Below are positions 1 to 7,114 of a DNA stretch of 8,133 nucleotides, piece by piece. Under the pieces are notes generated by a model. It was not told the DNA's origin, ran no database searches, and saw only the letters and a list, made by a program, of their open reading frames with translations. Location of the stretch: the NCBI GenBank assembly GCA_028287885.1, contig JAQBOT010000337.1, forward strand, positions 1 to 8,133, written 5' to 3'. Every line of letters begins with the position of its first letter. Within the stretch, counting starts at the first letter, position 1. This DNA comes from Pedobacter sp. Lineage in GTDB: Bacteria > Bacteroidota > Bacteroidia > Sphingobacteriales > Sphingobacteriaceae. The position numbers and the translations under genes were made by a program.

Positions 1-355
1 TATTGTATAGAGTTTCAAAGAATTCAGAGGCAGTTTGGTGGTGTGTTAAGGAAGAAGTACGATGATATATGTCGAATGATATTCCAAATTCCTGGAACGA
101 ATCGCCAATTATCTTATGGGATTTATCGACCACCTGTTGAGGCGATATCCCTTCTTTTTTAGCTTTCAGAGTAATGGGAACACCGTTTTCATCAGATCCG
201 CAAACGAACTTAACATCCCTTTTATTTGCACGCAGATACCGCACATAAGTATCGGCAGGTAGGTAAACTCCGGCCAAATGGCCAATATGAACAGGTCCGT
301 TGGTATAAGGCAAAGCAGCCGTTACGGTATATCTCTTTATTTTACTGTTATCCAA
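1..355 (-). CDS. metG: Methionyl-tRNA synthetase, N-terminal part (runs off the left edge)
   Basis: Class I aminoacyl-tRNA synthetase that charges tRNA-Met with methionine in the cytoplasm. About 118 N-terminal residues are visible, and the rest lies left of the window. I translated the minus strand and found the Rossmann-fold start [20 protein letters not shown], whose HIGH signature (residues 23-26) binds ATP. It is followed by [16 protein letters not shown] and then [10 protein letters not shown] (about 53-62), where the connective domain begins; many relatives have DEHG there. The later part, [13 protein letters not shown], also fits the family. The start is inferred to be TTG at 355-353, because no ATG lies in frame nearby and this gives the short leader usual in Bacteroidota MetRS. 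No Shine-Dalgarno sequence is seen; the upstream bases are A-rich. The gene is divergent from ldcA. Identity is very sure; the start codon is less so. Confidence 0.95.
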   Translation of the reverse strand, partial: MDNSKIKRYTVTAALPYTNGPVHIGHLAGVYLPADTYVRYLRANKRDVKFVCGSDENGVPITLKAKKEGISPQQVVDKSHKIIGDSFQEFGISFDIYHRTSSLTHHQTASEFFETLYN

Positions 356-375
356 AACTATTTTTATTATTTTGG

Positions 376-383
376 CAAAGATA
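376..383 (-). promoter_or_regulatory. Candidate -7 element of the metG promoter (TATCTTTG)
   Basis: Read on the minus strand this octamer is TATCTTTG, an exact match to the Bacteroidota housekeeping promoter element TAnnTTTG. A start of transcription some 7 bases downstream would leave a leader of roughly 15 bases before the TTG start of metG. No convincing -33 TTTG is seen; a GTTTA stretch about 17-18 bases upstream is only a near match, and it lies inside the ldcA coding start. Short motifs like this occur by chance in AT-rich DNA, so this is a candidate supported mainly by its position. Confidence 0.45.
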
Positions 384-395
384 AGTGTTTTGCCA

Positions 396-1313
396 ATGAT
401 TAAACAGCCGCCACATTTAAAAAAGGGCGATCAAGTAGCGATCGTGTGTCCTGCAAAGAAACTTCCTCGAGGAATTGATACCGGAATAGAGATTTTAAAG
501 CAATGGGGCCTGGAAGTTCTGGTTGGCGAAAGCGTTTATGCCTCGGAAAATCAATTTGCAGGAAGTGATCTGCTTCGTACACAAGATTTACAACGCTTTC
601 TAGACGATACTGAGATCAAGGCTGTGATTGCTGCCAGGGGCGGATACGGAACCATACGGATCATTGATGAGCTGGATTTCACAGCATTTTGCCAGCAGCC
701 AAAGTGGATTGTTGGTTTTAGTGATATCACTGTTTTACTTTCTCATGTCCTGGAGCTTTGCAATGTCATGAGCATTCACGGCCAAATGCCTTATACATTT
801 GATACAGCCAGTCCAGAGTCACTTGAATCCTTAAGGAAGGCACTCTTCGGAGAGCCTATTACCTATGAATACAACAGTTCCTTTCAAAACAGGCCCGGAA
901 CAGCCGAGGGTATATTGATCGGTGGTAACCTGACCATGCTTACAATGGTTCAAGGTTCAGTCTCTGAAATGGATTATACCGATAAGATCCTGTTTTTGGA
1001 GGATATAGGAGAGCAGGAGTATGCAATTGACCGTTTAATGCGGATGCTGAAAAGAAGCGGTAAACTGGCAAGCTTGAGGGGATTGATTGTGGGCGCTTTC
1101 AGCGGAGTTCAGGAAGAAATAATCCCTTTTGGACAAAGTCCGGAAGAGATTATAATGGATGTAGTAAAAGATTATGACTATCCTGTATGTTTTAATTTCC
1201 CAACAGGCCATATTGATGACAATAGGGCCATGGTGCTGGGCAGAATGGTAACTCTATTAGCAGAAAAAAGTCGCGCTTTACTAAGTTTTGGAACTTACAA
1301 TAATGAGTTGTAG
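396..1313 (+). CDS. ldcA: LD-carboxypeptidase (peptidase family S66), muropeptide recycling
   Basis: Serine carboxypeptidase of 305 residues. The family removes the terminal D-Ala from L,D-linked tetrapeptides released during peptidoglycan turnover, giving tripeptide for recycling. No signal peptide is visible, so it should act in the cytoplasm. The opening [18 protein letters not shown] is typical of S66 proteins. The nucleophile elbow is GFSDIT with Ser109; the other expected catalytic residues are Glu202 in [10 protein letters not shown] and His272 in FPTGHIDDN, so the Ser-Glu-His triad is complete. The glycine-rich GGNLTML stretch is also a family mark. The length is the family norm. I chose ATG 396 because family members start just before this point; the frame opens at TTG 372, but that would add eight residues of no familiar kind and push into the metG promoter region. 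No Shine-Dalgarno sequence is seen. Its last 19 bases overlap the convergent gene that follows. S66 also includes microcin C immunity proteins (MccF), but nothing around it suggests that role. Confidence 0.92.
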   Translation: MIKQPPHLKKGDQVAIVCPAKKLPRGIDTGIEILKQWGLEVLVGESVYASENQFAGSDLLRTQDLQRFLDDTEIKAVIAARGGYGTIRIIDELDFTAFCQQPKWIVGFSDITVLLSHVLELCNVMSIHGQMPYTFDTASPESLESLRKALFGEPITYEYNSSFQNRPGTAEGILIGGNLTMLTMVQGSVSEMDYTDKILFLEDIGEQEYAIDRLMRMLKRSGKLASLRGLIVGAFSGVQEEIIPFGQSPEEIIMDVVKDYDYPVCFNFPTGHIDDNRAMVLGRMVTLLAEKSRALLSFGTYNNEL

Positions 1314-1969
1314 TAAACGAATATTGATTTCAAACTTTCGTCGCTTTTAAAATCCACTTTTGTACCCGCGATAAATGTGTTTACAAGATCCGCTTTGTCC
1401 TTCAATACTTCAAGAATTGCTTTCTTATTCGGCCTGAACTCGGTCGACTGGTCTTGTTTCACTACAAAGAAATGTACTTGCTGGTCTATGTTCTTTACGA
1501 CCGAAGGTGAATTATAATTTTGTGATTCGATAATGGTCTTGCTAACCTTTTTTAGTAGTTTAATATTACCATCAAACATCACCTCATAAAAGGTTTTCTC
1601 CGTATTGTTTGCAGAAGGTTTAAACCCATTTCTATATTGCGTCTCACCAGATGCTGCCGGAATCCGAAATTCAACGACAGGATCAACAAAAGTCATCGGT
1701 TCACCAGTTTCGCCTTTTAAAAGTAATTTATCGTCAACTTGATTATATTTCACCTGCATATCCTTGTATACCTTGCCATTGGCAAACCTAACTGTGGCAG
1801 CTTTCCAGTCTTCAAATAAATACGGGCTTCCGACCATATTTTCAATTGTTTTTTCCGCCGTATATCTCCCTAATTTTGTTTGTGCAGAGACTGAGCCAGG
1901 CTCCCTTTGAGCAAAAGCTTGGGTACTTAGAGCTACAAAGGAAACAAGCATTACTGTAAGTTTTTTCAT
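1295..1969 (-). CDS. Small secreted protein of unknown function
   Basis: A 224-residue protein I cannot assign to a named family. It starts with a clear Sec signal peptide (MKKLTVMLVSFVALSTQAFA, likely cut before Gln21). There is no cysteine lipobox, so it is probably soluble in the periplasm or exported. The mature part has no further membrane segment and no catalytic motif that I recognise. It is rich in Lys, Val and Asn and looks mostly beta, with a stretch ATVRFANGKVYKDMQVKYN (about 58-76) followed by DDKLLLKGETGEPMTF. Similar wording occurs in many uncharacterised secreted Bacteroidota proteins, by memory only. It ends without a sorting domain of the type IX system. The gene lies downstream of the susCD terminator, so it is probably transcribed on its own. 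It converges on ldcA with a 19-base overlap, and no intrinsic terminator is seen between them. That it is a real gene is sure from the signal peptide and full-length frame; its role is unknown. Confidence 0.85.
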   Translation of the reverse strand: MKKLTVMLVSFVALSTQAFAQREPGSVSAQTKLGRYTAEKTIENMVGSPYLFEDWKAATVRFANGKVYKDMQVKYNQVDDKLLLKGETGEPMTFVDPVVEFRIPAASGETQYRNGFKPSANNTEKTFYEVMFDGNIKLLKKVSKTIIESQNYNSPSVVKNIDQQVHFFVVKQDQSTEFRPNKKAILEVLKDKADLVNTFIAGTKVDFKSDESLKSIFVYYNSLL

Positions 1970-2016
1970 GATGATTGAACGTTAAAATGTGATTGAATGT
2001 AGGAAAAATTAATTAT

Positions 2017-2048
2017 AAAAAAAGCAGCCAGTTAGAACTGGCTGCTTT
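2017..2048 (-). terminator. Intrinsic terminator of the susCD operon
   Basis: The core arms are AGCAGCCAGT and ACTGGCTGCT (2023-2032 and 2037-2046) around a TAGA loop, extended by two A-T pairs. On the minus strand the stem runs straight into a run of seven T (2017-2023 on the plus strand are all A). It lies about 20 bases past the stop codon of the SusD gene. It is a strong leftward Rho-independent terminator. On the plus strand the stem is followed by only three T, so any rightward activity should be weak. It separates the susCD unit from the small secreted protein gene. Confidence 0.9.
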
Positions 2049-2066
2049 CATTATTCGAGATTACGA

Positions 2067-3485
2067 CTAGTAACCTGGATTTTGCGTGAAGTTTGTGTTA
2101 AAGTTGATTTCGGCTTGCGGATAAGGCAATAGGAATCGTTTATCACCAGCTTCCATGGTAGCGAAGACAGGAGGTTTACCTGTACCGTCAGCGTTTTCTC
2201 CGTGAACTGCATCCCTGTTGATTGCCGCATTTCTACGTTTGATATCGAAGAACCTGTCGCCTTCAAAGGCAAGCTCCAATCTTCTTTGTAACTGGATTTC
2301 CGCAAGCAATGCAGGACCGGCAAGAACTTCTGGAACATAACCAGTATAGCGGTTAGACTTCAATAAGATCAAGTCTGCTAATGCTGCAGCAGGGTTTGTA
2401 AAGTATTCCGCCTCTGCCTTGTTCAACAATACTTCAGCTGTTCTGATAACTTTTGCATCAACAACACCAGCAGGCTGACCAACTCTACCTTTGTACTTTA
2501 TAACGTGGTTCTGTAAAACATTGTTAAACGCACTTGTTTGAGTATAAGCCGTTTTACGAACGTCATTGCTTGCGAACAGTTGGAAGAAACTATAATCGAT
2601 TGTGTACTCAGATTTAACACCTGCAGCAACAGTCTGGAAATAATTTACCCCTAAAGCATTAAGGTTATCAATACTAGTGTTTTTTACTTTAAACAATACA
2701 CCAGCCTCAGTTGCGTCTGTCCATATAGCTGGGAAGGTTGCAATGTTCGGCAAGTTTGGTGTAGTACCTAGCGCACGATTTGCTGCTGTTATTGTATTTG
2801 CATTATCACCTTTGTAAAAATAAACACGGGATAATAAACCTGCAACAGCGGCCTTGTTCAAACGTCCAACACCATTAGTAGCGTTAATTAAAGCTTCAGC
2901 CTGAACTAGATCAGCAATAACTTTGTCGTAAAAGCCTTTAACAGGCTCTTTCGCTGGAGTAATTGAAGGATCCGTCGTGGTTGTGTAAGGAATAGTTAAA
3001 TCTGCATCAGATGCATTGGTATAGGTCTTACTATACACTCTTGACATATCAAAGTAAGTCATTGCACGTAGAGCCAATGCTTCACCAGTTGCGTTGTCAG
3101 TAAATGCCGTTTTGGGTAATTTACTAATGTTCTCAATAATCGCATTTGCTCTTCGGGTGATCGTATATCCATGTGCAAACAAGTTATACGTACTTTCACC
3201 TGTGTACCGCCATTCATAAAATGCTTTCATGCTCAAACGTCCTGAGTTGTTTAACACCAAGTTGTCAGCAAGAACATCCGCAAGGATATTCCAGGTTCCG
3301 CTATAATAAGACGTAGAAGTTCTGATACCGGCGTACATTCCGTTAACGGCAAGCTGTACATCACCTTCACTATTGAAGGCTTGGGTCGTTTCGACCTGGT
3401 TATAAGGGAAGAGCTCTAAATCTGATTTTTTACAAGCCCCCAGCAGTACTAAAGCAGCACCAACTGTAAATAATATCTTTTTCAT
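2067..3485 (-). CDS. SusD/RagB-family outer-membrane nutrient-binding lipoprotein
   Basis: Surface lipoprotein of 472 residues that forms the lid over its SusC partner and captures the substrate, usually an oligosaccharide or peptide. The signal peptide ends in a lipobox LLGAC with Cys18, followed by KKSDLEL, an exposed stretch with acidic residues as is common in surface-exported lipoproteins. The N-terminal SusD part (about 20-215) carries the alpha-helical, TPR-like repeats, including ALALRAMTYFDMSRVYSKTY. The C-terminal part has the family hallmark QRRLELAFEGDRFFDIKRRN (about 400-419) and ends in the typical LPYPQAEINFNTNFTQNPGY. I chose ATG at 3485-3483; the frame also holds GTG two codons earlier, but MKK is the usual start of such a signal peptide. 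The gene follows the SusC gene by 19 bases, so the two are surely co-transcribed, and a terminator follows. The substrate cannot be read from the sequence. Confidence 0.96.
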   Translation of the reverse strand: MKKILFTVGAALVLLGACKKSDLELFPYNQVETTQAFNSEGDVQLAVNGMYAGIRTSTSYYSGTWNILADVLADNLVLNNSGRLSMKAFYEWRYTGESTYNLFAHGYTITRRANAIIENISKLPKTAFTDNATGEALALRAMTYFDMSRVYSKTYTNASDADLTIPYTTTTDPSITPAKEPVKGFYDKVIADLVQAEALINATNGVGRLNKAAVAGLLSRVYFYKGDNANTITAANRALGTTPNLPNIATFPAIWTDATEAGVLFKVKNTSIDNLNALGVNYFQTVAAGVKSEYTIDYSFFQLFASNDVRKTAYTQTSAFNNVLQNHVIKYKGRVGQPAGVVDAKVIRTAEVLLNKAEAEYFTNPAAALADLILLKSNRYTGYVPEVLAGPALLAEIQLQRRLELAFEGDRFFDIKRRNAAINRDAVHGENADGTGKPPVFATMEAGDKRFLLPYPQAEINFNTNFTQNPGY

Positions 3486-3504
3486 AATCACTTTAATAAT
3501 CTAA

Positions 3505-6500
3505 TTAAAATCTAACGTCAACACCAAAAGTATAAGCTTTCAATGGTGGGTAGCCATACAGGTTAAATGTACCAGCAAAGTCAGTACGCTCTCTGTTAGA
3601 CTCACCTACTTCAGGTATACCTTTAAACTTAGTCCACATAGCCAAGTTTGTGCCTTGAGCGAAAATTCTAATTCCCTTCGACTTGATATATTTAGCATAC
3701 TTAACTGGCAAATTATAACCAACAGTCACGTCTCTTAGAGAAAGATAGTCGCCTTTTTCTAGATATTTGTCGGTATCATAGGTAACATTTTGAGTAGGAT
3801 CTAATGGGTTCGCGTAATGTACATTGTCGCCAGGTTTCTTCCAGTAATTAAATGCTTCTGTAAACTGATTGCTGTTTACATTTTCACCGTCAGATGCAGC
3901 TACTTGATCCATAACGTTCAAGATGTAGTTACCACCAGTGTAGTAAAGTCTCGCACTGAAATCAAAATCCTTATATCTTAAGTCTGTACCGAATGTACCA
4001 AAGTACTTAGCGATTGGAGATTTTCCTTTTAACAATTGGGCTTGTCCTGAAGAATATTCCTCAGTGGTTGTGCCGTCAATATTGTAAAATTGGTTCTTAC
4101 CATTGTCTGGGTTGATTCCGGCCCATTTAACCAAGAAAAACGTATTTAAAGTTTCGCCAACTACGAAACGACCGTAACCGTTCGGTACGTTATCAGAATA
4201 TAGCTTAGTTATTTTATTGTCAACTGTAGAGAAAGATCCTGAAATACTCCAGTTTACATCTTTATTACGCACTACAGTACCTGTTAAACTACCTTCGAAG
4301 CCTGAGTTAGTCATGCTCCCTATGTTACCTTGGTAAGTCGCGAATCCAGTTGTTGTTGATACGTTTACTGCATACAAAAGATCTTTGGTTTCTTTCTTGT
4401 AATATCCAAAATCACCTGATAGACGATTGTTTAACAAACCGAAAGTAAGTGATCCATCATATTGCATGTTGGTTTCCCAAGTTAAATTCGGGTTAGGTAA
4501 TCTCGCAGGAGCTGCAGCAGGTAGATCATTATACTTTACGTTTAAAGCATAAGTTCCTAATGCATCATAGTTTCCGATGTTATTATTTCCTGTAGTACCA
4601 GCAGATGCTTTTAAAGCTAATGCATCTACCCAATCAGCTTTAAAGAACTTCTCGTTTTTAATGTTCCAAGAAATACCGCCAGCGTAGAAGTTTGCAAATC
4701 TGTTGTTAGCACCAAAGCGAGAAGAACCATCTCTTCTTGCACTGAATGTCAAATAGTATTTACGATCGAAATTATAGTTTGCACTACCAAAATATGACTC
4801 TAATGCATAGCTGCTTCTTGAAGTAGACGCAGTTGTTGGTGTAGAAGCGTTTTCTAATGTTTCAACCGAAGCAGTTGGAAAATTACGTCCAGTTAATGAA
4901 TATGAGTATAAGGCGTCTTTACTAAATTCCGAACCTACAAGGAAGTTTACGTTGTGCTTTGCGGCGAACGTTTGATTCCAGCTTGCAGTATTAGTAAAAG
5001 TATAGAAGAAATCCTGATTTCCTTGATCATTTTTCTGGTTATAACCCAACAACGTTGCTAAGTTAGATCCTGGTTTAAGGTAACTTTCATACTTCATGGT
5101 GTTGTACGTAGAACCAATTTGACTTCTCAATGTCAAATGCTTGAAGAATTTTGCTTCTCCAAACAGTGTTCCGTAGCTGTTAATTCTGTTGTATAAAACA
5201 GGATTATTAAGTGACCCTTCAATTGAGGAGAATCCTTGCATGGTGGTGTTATAAGTTCCATCAGTATTTTTCACCGCCTCATATGGGTTATAAAGGAAAA
5301 GTGACGCATATAGGTTTTGCGTGTTAAACGTTTCGCGAACTTGTCTTTCGAACGTTTGTGTAATCCCTAAGTTTGTTCCAATTTTAAACCAATCTTTTGC
5401 TTGATACTCTATGTTTAATCTTCCACCCTTTTTATTGAAGAATGAATTGATCTCGGTACCTTCATTATCATTTTTATTTAATGAAAAGTAGTACTTGAAT
5501 TTATCATCCGCACCTGATAGTGAAATCTCATGTGTTTTATTGTTGCCCTTTCGTAATAAATACTTTCTCCAGTCACCAGCTCCACTAGCAATTAAGCTGT
5601 TCCACACTGATTGTCTTTGGTCCGCTGAAATCGACGTGATTGTTGAATTTGCAGGAAATCCGTTTGCAGTTGAAATTGCAGATGTAATTAATGGATTTGT
5701 ATAGTCAAGTTCATATTCATACTGGAGCTTTTCTGCCGAAGTCATTAATTGTACGTTTTTCAGCCCTTGAACCTCAGCTTTACCATATTGGTATGAGTAA
5801 CGGATTGTTGGATCACCCGGTTTACCCAATTTGGTTGTAATAACGATGACTCCATTTGCGGCTCTTGATCCATAGATGGAAGAAGCTGCTGCATCCTTAA
5901 GTACATTGATTTCTTCAATGTCATTTGGATTTATTGAGTTATAAGCAGCTGATGAGATCTGAACTCCATCCATAATAATTAATGGTTCTGAAGATGCATT
6001 AATAGATCCAACTCCTCTGATTTTGATGTAGGCATTTGACCCTGGTCTACCGCTTGCGCCAGTAACTTGAACACCAGTAGCGGCACCTTGAAGAGATTGA
6101 GTCAAAGACATTGCTGGTTTGTTTGCTACTTCTTTGTTTCCAATTGTTGCAACATTACCAACTAAATCTCTTCTTCTTACTGCCTGGTAGCCAACCACGA
6201 CAACATCATTCAATGTTTTTGCATCCGATTCTAAGGTTGCATTTACTACACTGCCGGAAATTCCTTTACTCAGCGCAACATATCCCAGATAGGAAAATTC
6301 TAATTCTGCGGCTGAAGTTGGAACCGCGATTGTAAACGATCCATTCGAGCCAGTTTGTGTGGCACCTTTTGCCCCTTTAATTTTTACAGATACTCCAGGT
6401 AATGGTTTGCCATCATCCTTTCCAGTAACTGTACCAGTAATTGTTCTATTTTGCGCCATTGCTGTCCCTGCAACAAACAACAAAATGAACAAACTTTGTA

Positions 6501-6513
6501 GAAGTTTTTTCAT
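3505..6513 (-). CDS. SusC/RagA-family TonB-dependent outer-membrane transporter
   Basis: A 1002-residue beta-barrel transporter that imports the ligand held by its SusD partner, powered by TonB-ExbBD. Signal peptide 1-20 (cut after TAMA). Residues about 22-98 form a carboxypeptidase-regulatory-like domain (RTITGTVTGKDDGKPLPGVS, then GSFTIAVP and FSYLGYV). A TonB-box-like DVVVVGYQ follows at 103-110. The plug covers about 111-228 with the SusC signatures GRPGSNAYIKIRGVGSI and LKDAAASSIYGSRAANGVIV. The rest is the barrel, ending in the aromatic GVDVRF needed for BAM assembly. Its length is normal for the family. There is no N-terminal STN domain, so it should not signal through a FecR-type anti-sigma factor, and none is encoded nearby. 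First gene of the operon, preceded by an unusually long non-coding leader. The start ATG is followed by a proper signal peptide and has an A/T-rich upstream stretch without a Shine-Dalgarno sequence. The frame is intact. Confidence 0.97.
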   Translation of the reverse strand: MKKLLQSLFILLFVAGTAMAQNRTITGTVTGKDDGKPLPGVSVKIKGAKGATQTGSNGSFTIAVPTSAAELEFSYLGYVALSKGISGSVVNATLESDAKTLNDVVVVGYQAVRRRDLVGNVATIGNKEVANKPAMSLTQSLQGAATGVQVTGASGRPGSNAYIKIRGVGSINASSEPLIIMDGVQISSAAYNSINPNDIEEINVLKDAAASSIYGSRAANGVIVITTKLGKPGDPTIRYSYQYGKAEVQGLKNVQLMTSAEKLQYEYELDYTNPLITSAISTANGFPANSTITSISADQRQSVWNSLIASGAGDWRKYLLRKGNNKTHEISLSGADDKFKYYFSLNKNDNEGTEINSFFNKKGGRLNIEYQAKDWFKIGTNLGITQTFERQVRETFNTQNLYASLFLYNPYEAVKNTDGTYNTTMQGFSSIEGSLNNPVLYNRINSYGTLFGEAKFFKHLTLRSQIGSTYNTMKYESYLKPGSNLATLLGYNQKNDQGNQDFFYTFTNTASWNQTFAAKHNVNFLVGSEFSKDALYSYSLTGRNFPTASVETLENASTPTTASTSRSSYALESYFGSANYNFDRKYYLTFSARRDGSSRFGANNRFANFYAGGISWNIKNEKFFKADWVDALALKASAGTTGNNNIGNYDALGTYALNVKYNDLPAAAPARLPNPNLTWETNMQYDGSLTFGLLNNRLSGDFGYYKKETKDLLYAVNVSTTTGFATYQGNIGSMTNSGFEGSLTGTVVRNKDVNWSISGSFSTVDNKITKLYSDNVPNGYGRFVVGETLNTFFLVKWAGINPDNGKNQFYNIDGTTTEEYSSGQAQLLKGKSPIAKYFGTFGTDLRYKDFDFSARLYYTGGNYILNVMDQVAASDGENVNSNQFTEAFNYWKKPGDNVHYANPLDPTQNVTYDTDKYLEKGDYLSLRDVTVGYNLPVKYAKYIKSKGIRIFAQGTNLAMWTKFKGIPEVGESNRERTDFAGTFNLYGYPPLKAYTFGVDVRF

Positions 6514-6542
6514 AAATTCTTAAATTTTTGATTTGAGGCCCT

Positions 6543-6558
6543 AAGAAACGCATTTCTT
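6543..6558 (-). repeat. Short perfect hairpin in the 5' leader of the susC-type gene
   Basis: Arms AAGAAA and TTTCTT (6543-6548 and 6553-6558) enclose a four-base loop, about 29 bases before the SusC start codon. In the minus-strand transcript it would be an AU-rich six-pair hairpin close to where the ribosome must load. It is too weak, and lacks a T run, to be a terminator. It could affect translation or mRNA stability, or be chance. Confidence 0.3.
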
Positions 6559-6653
6559 GGCACACTTTCAAACGCTAAGGCGAGAAAGTATGAGAAATAG
6601 TGTGGTCTATTGTTAGAACACAACAGGCTCAGGCAGTAAAAAGCGCCATTGTA

Positions 6654-6697
6654 GGCCAACAGGGCTTACCAAAAGGCTTTTTAACGTATTGCTGGCC
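6654..6697 (-). repeat. Inverted repeat GGCCAGC / GTTGGCC in the susC-type leader
   Basis: On the minus strand GGCCAGC (6697-6691) can pair with GTTGGCC (6660-6654) over seven pairs including one G-U, around a 30-base loop that holds no strong inner stem. It is one of the few GC-rich spots in this leader. No T run follows it, so it is not an intrinsic terminator. Function unknown; a folded leader element is possible. Confidence 0.25.
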
Positions 6698-7062
6698 ACC
6701 TAAAAAAAAGGTTTAACGCTCTCCTTTTTCGAAGTACTTTAGTTTATAATAACGTAGTAATTACATAAAGGTCGTTATATTTTAATTTACTTCTTGTAAA
6801 GCAACAGCAATATTACGTTTGTAGAATCGGGTACATCATTTAACTACGTATTTGATGAAAAACTCACATCGAGTTTCTAAATTGATTTAAACAAAATGCA
6901 GCCGAAACAATGAAATGTATATAGATAATCTATCCAGACGAGTAAGTATTCAAATGGCTAGAATTAGGCTGCTGAATACAAGCTTTGAAAACTATGACAA
7001 GGTATTTTAAATGACCTTGATTCGTTGATCCATAGTACAAATTCTTCAAGAATAAATCGCAC

Positions 7063-7090
7063 AAAAAAATGGGTGCCCTATCGGGCACCC
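7063..7090 (-). terminator. Intrinsic terminator of the right-hand SusD-like gene
   Basis: Arms GGGTGCCC and GGGCACCC (7071-7078 and 7083-7090) around a TATC loop form a perfect eight-pair GC-rich stem. On the minus strand it is followed by one A and then seven T (7069-7063). It sits 24 bases past the stop codon of the SusD-like_2 gene, and ends that transcription unit before the susCD leader. This shows that the two SusCD-type loci are separate units. Confidence 0.9.
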
Positions 7091-7114
7091 TTCCTATTTT
7101 AACCTTAATACTTT

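Larger units (their letters stand above)
6514..7062. other. Long non-coding region upstream of the susC-type gene
   Basis: About 550 bases between the right-hand terminator and the SusC start codon, with no credible gene on either strand: frames are short and broken by stops. It must contain the susCD promoter. I looked on the minus strand for an exact TAnnTTTG element and found none; the closest is TAGCGTTTG near 6569-6577, with one extra base. Weak inverted repeats occur at 6543-6558, 6654-6697, 6860-6876 and 6998-7019. The element ACGT occurs at 6684, 6752, 6815 and 6846. None of these matches an RNA family, riboswitch or operator that I recognise. A regulator-controlled promoter, for instance for a two-component or ECF system encoded elsewhere, would be consistent with the lack of a housekeeping motif, but this is inference. 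Confidence 0.6.

Noticed and set aside
372..395. A longer ldcA starting at TTG 372
   Set aside because: The extra residues AKISVLP are not typical of S66 proteins, which start right before the P-x-L-K-K-G-D stretch; ATG 396 fits better and leaves room for the metG promoter.
400..582. A 60-residue minus-strand frame inside ldcA
   Set aside because: It is antisense to the conserved N-terminal half of ldcA and resembles no known protein.
2051..2338. A 95-residue frame on the minus strand inside the SusD gene
   Set aside because: It overlaps the conserved SusD C-terminus in another frame and has no recognisable features, so it is a shadow.
3486..3491. GTG start two codons upstream for the SusD gene
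   Set aside because: ATG at 3485 gives the standard MKK signal peptide, and the GTG would only add two residues.
5495..6335. Two plus-strand frames (5495-5704 and 6111-6335) opposite the SusC gene
   Set aside because: Both are antisense to conserved SusC sequence and their compositions look like reversed coding sequence.
6675..6715. Possible terminator or attenuator in the susC leader because of its run of eight A on the plus strand (T on the transcript)
   Set aside because: Only a four-pair ACCT/AGGT stem flanks the T run and no GC-rich stem precedes it on the minus strand, so an attenuator is not supported.
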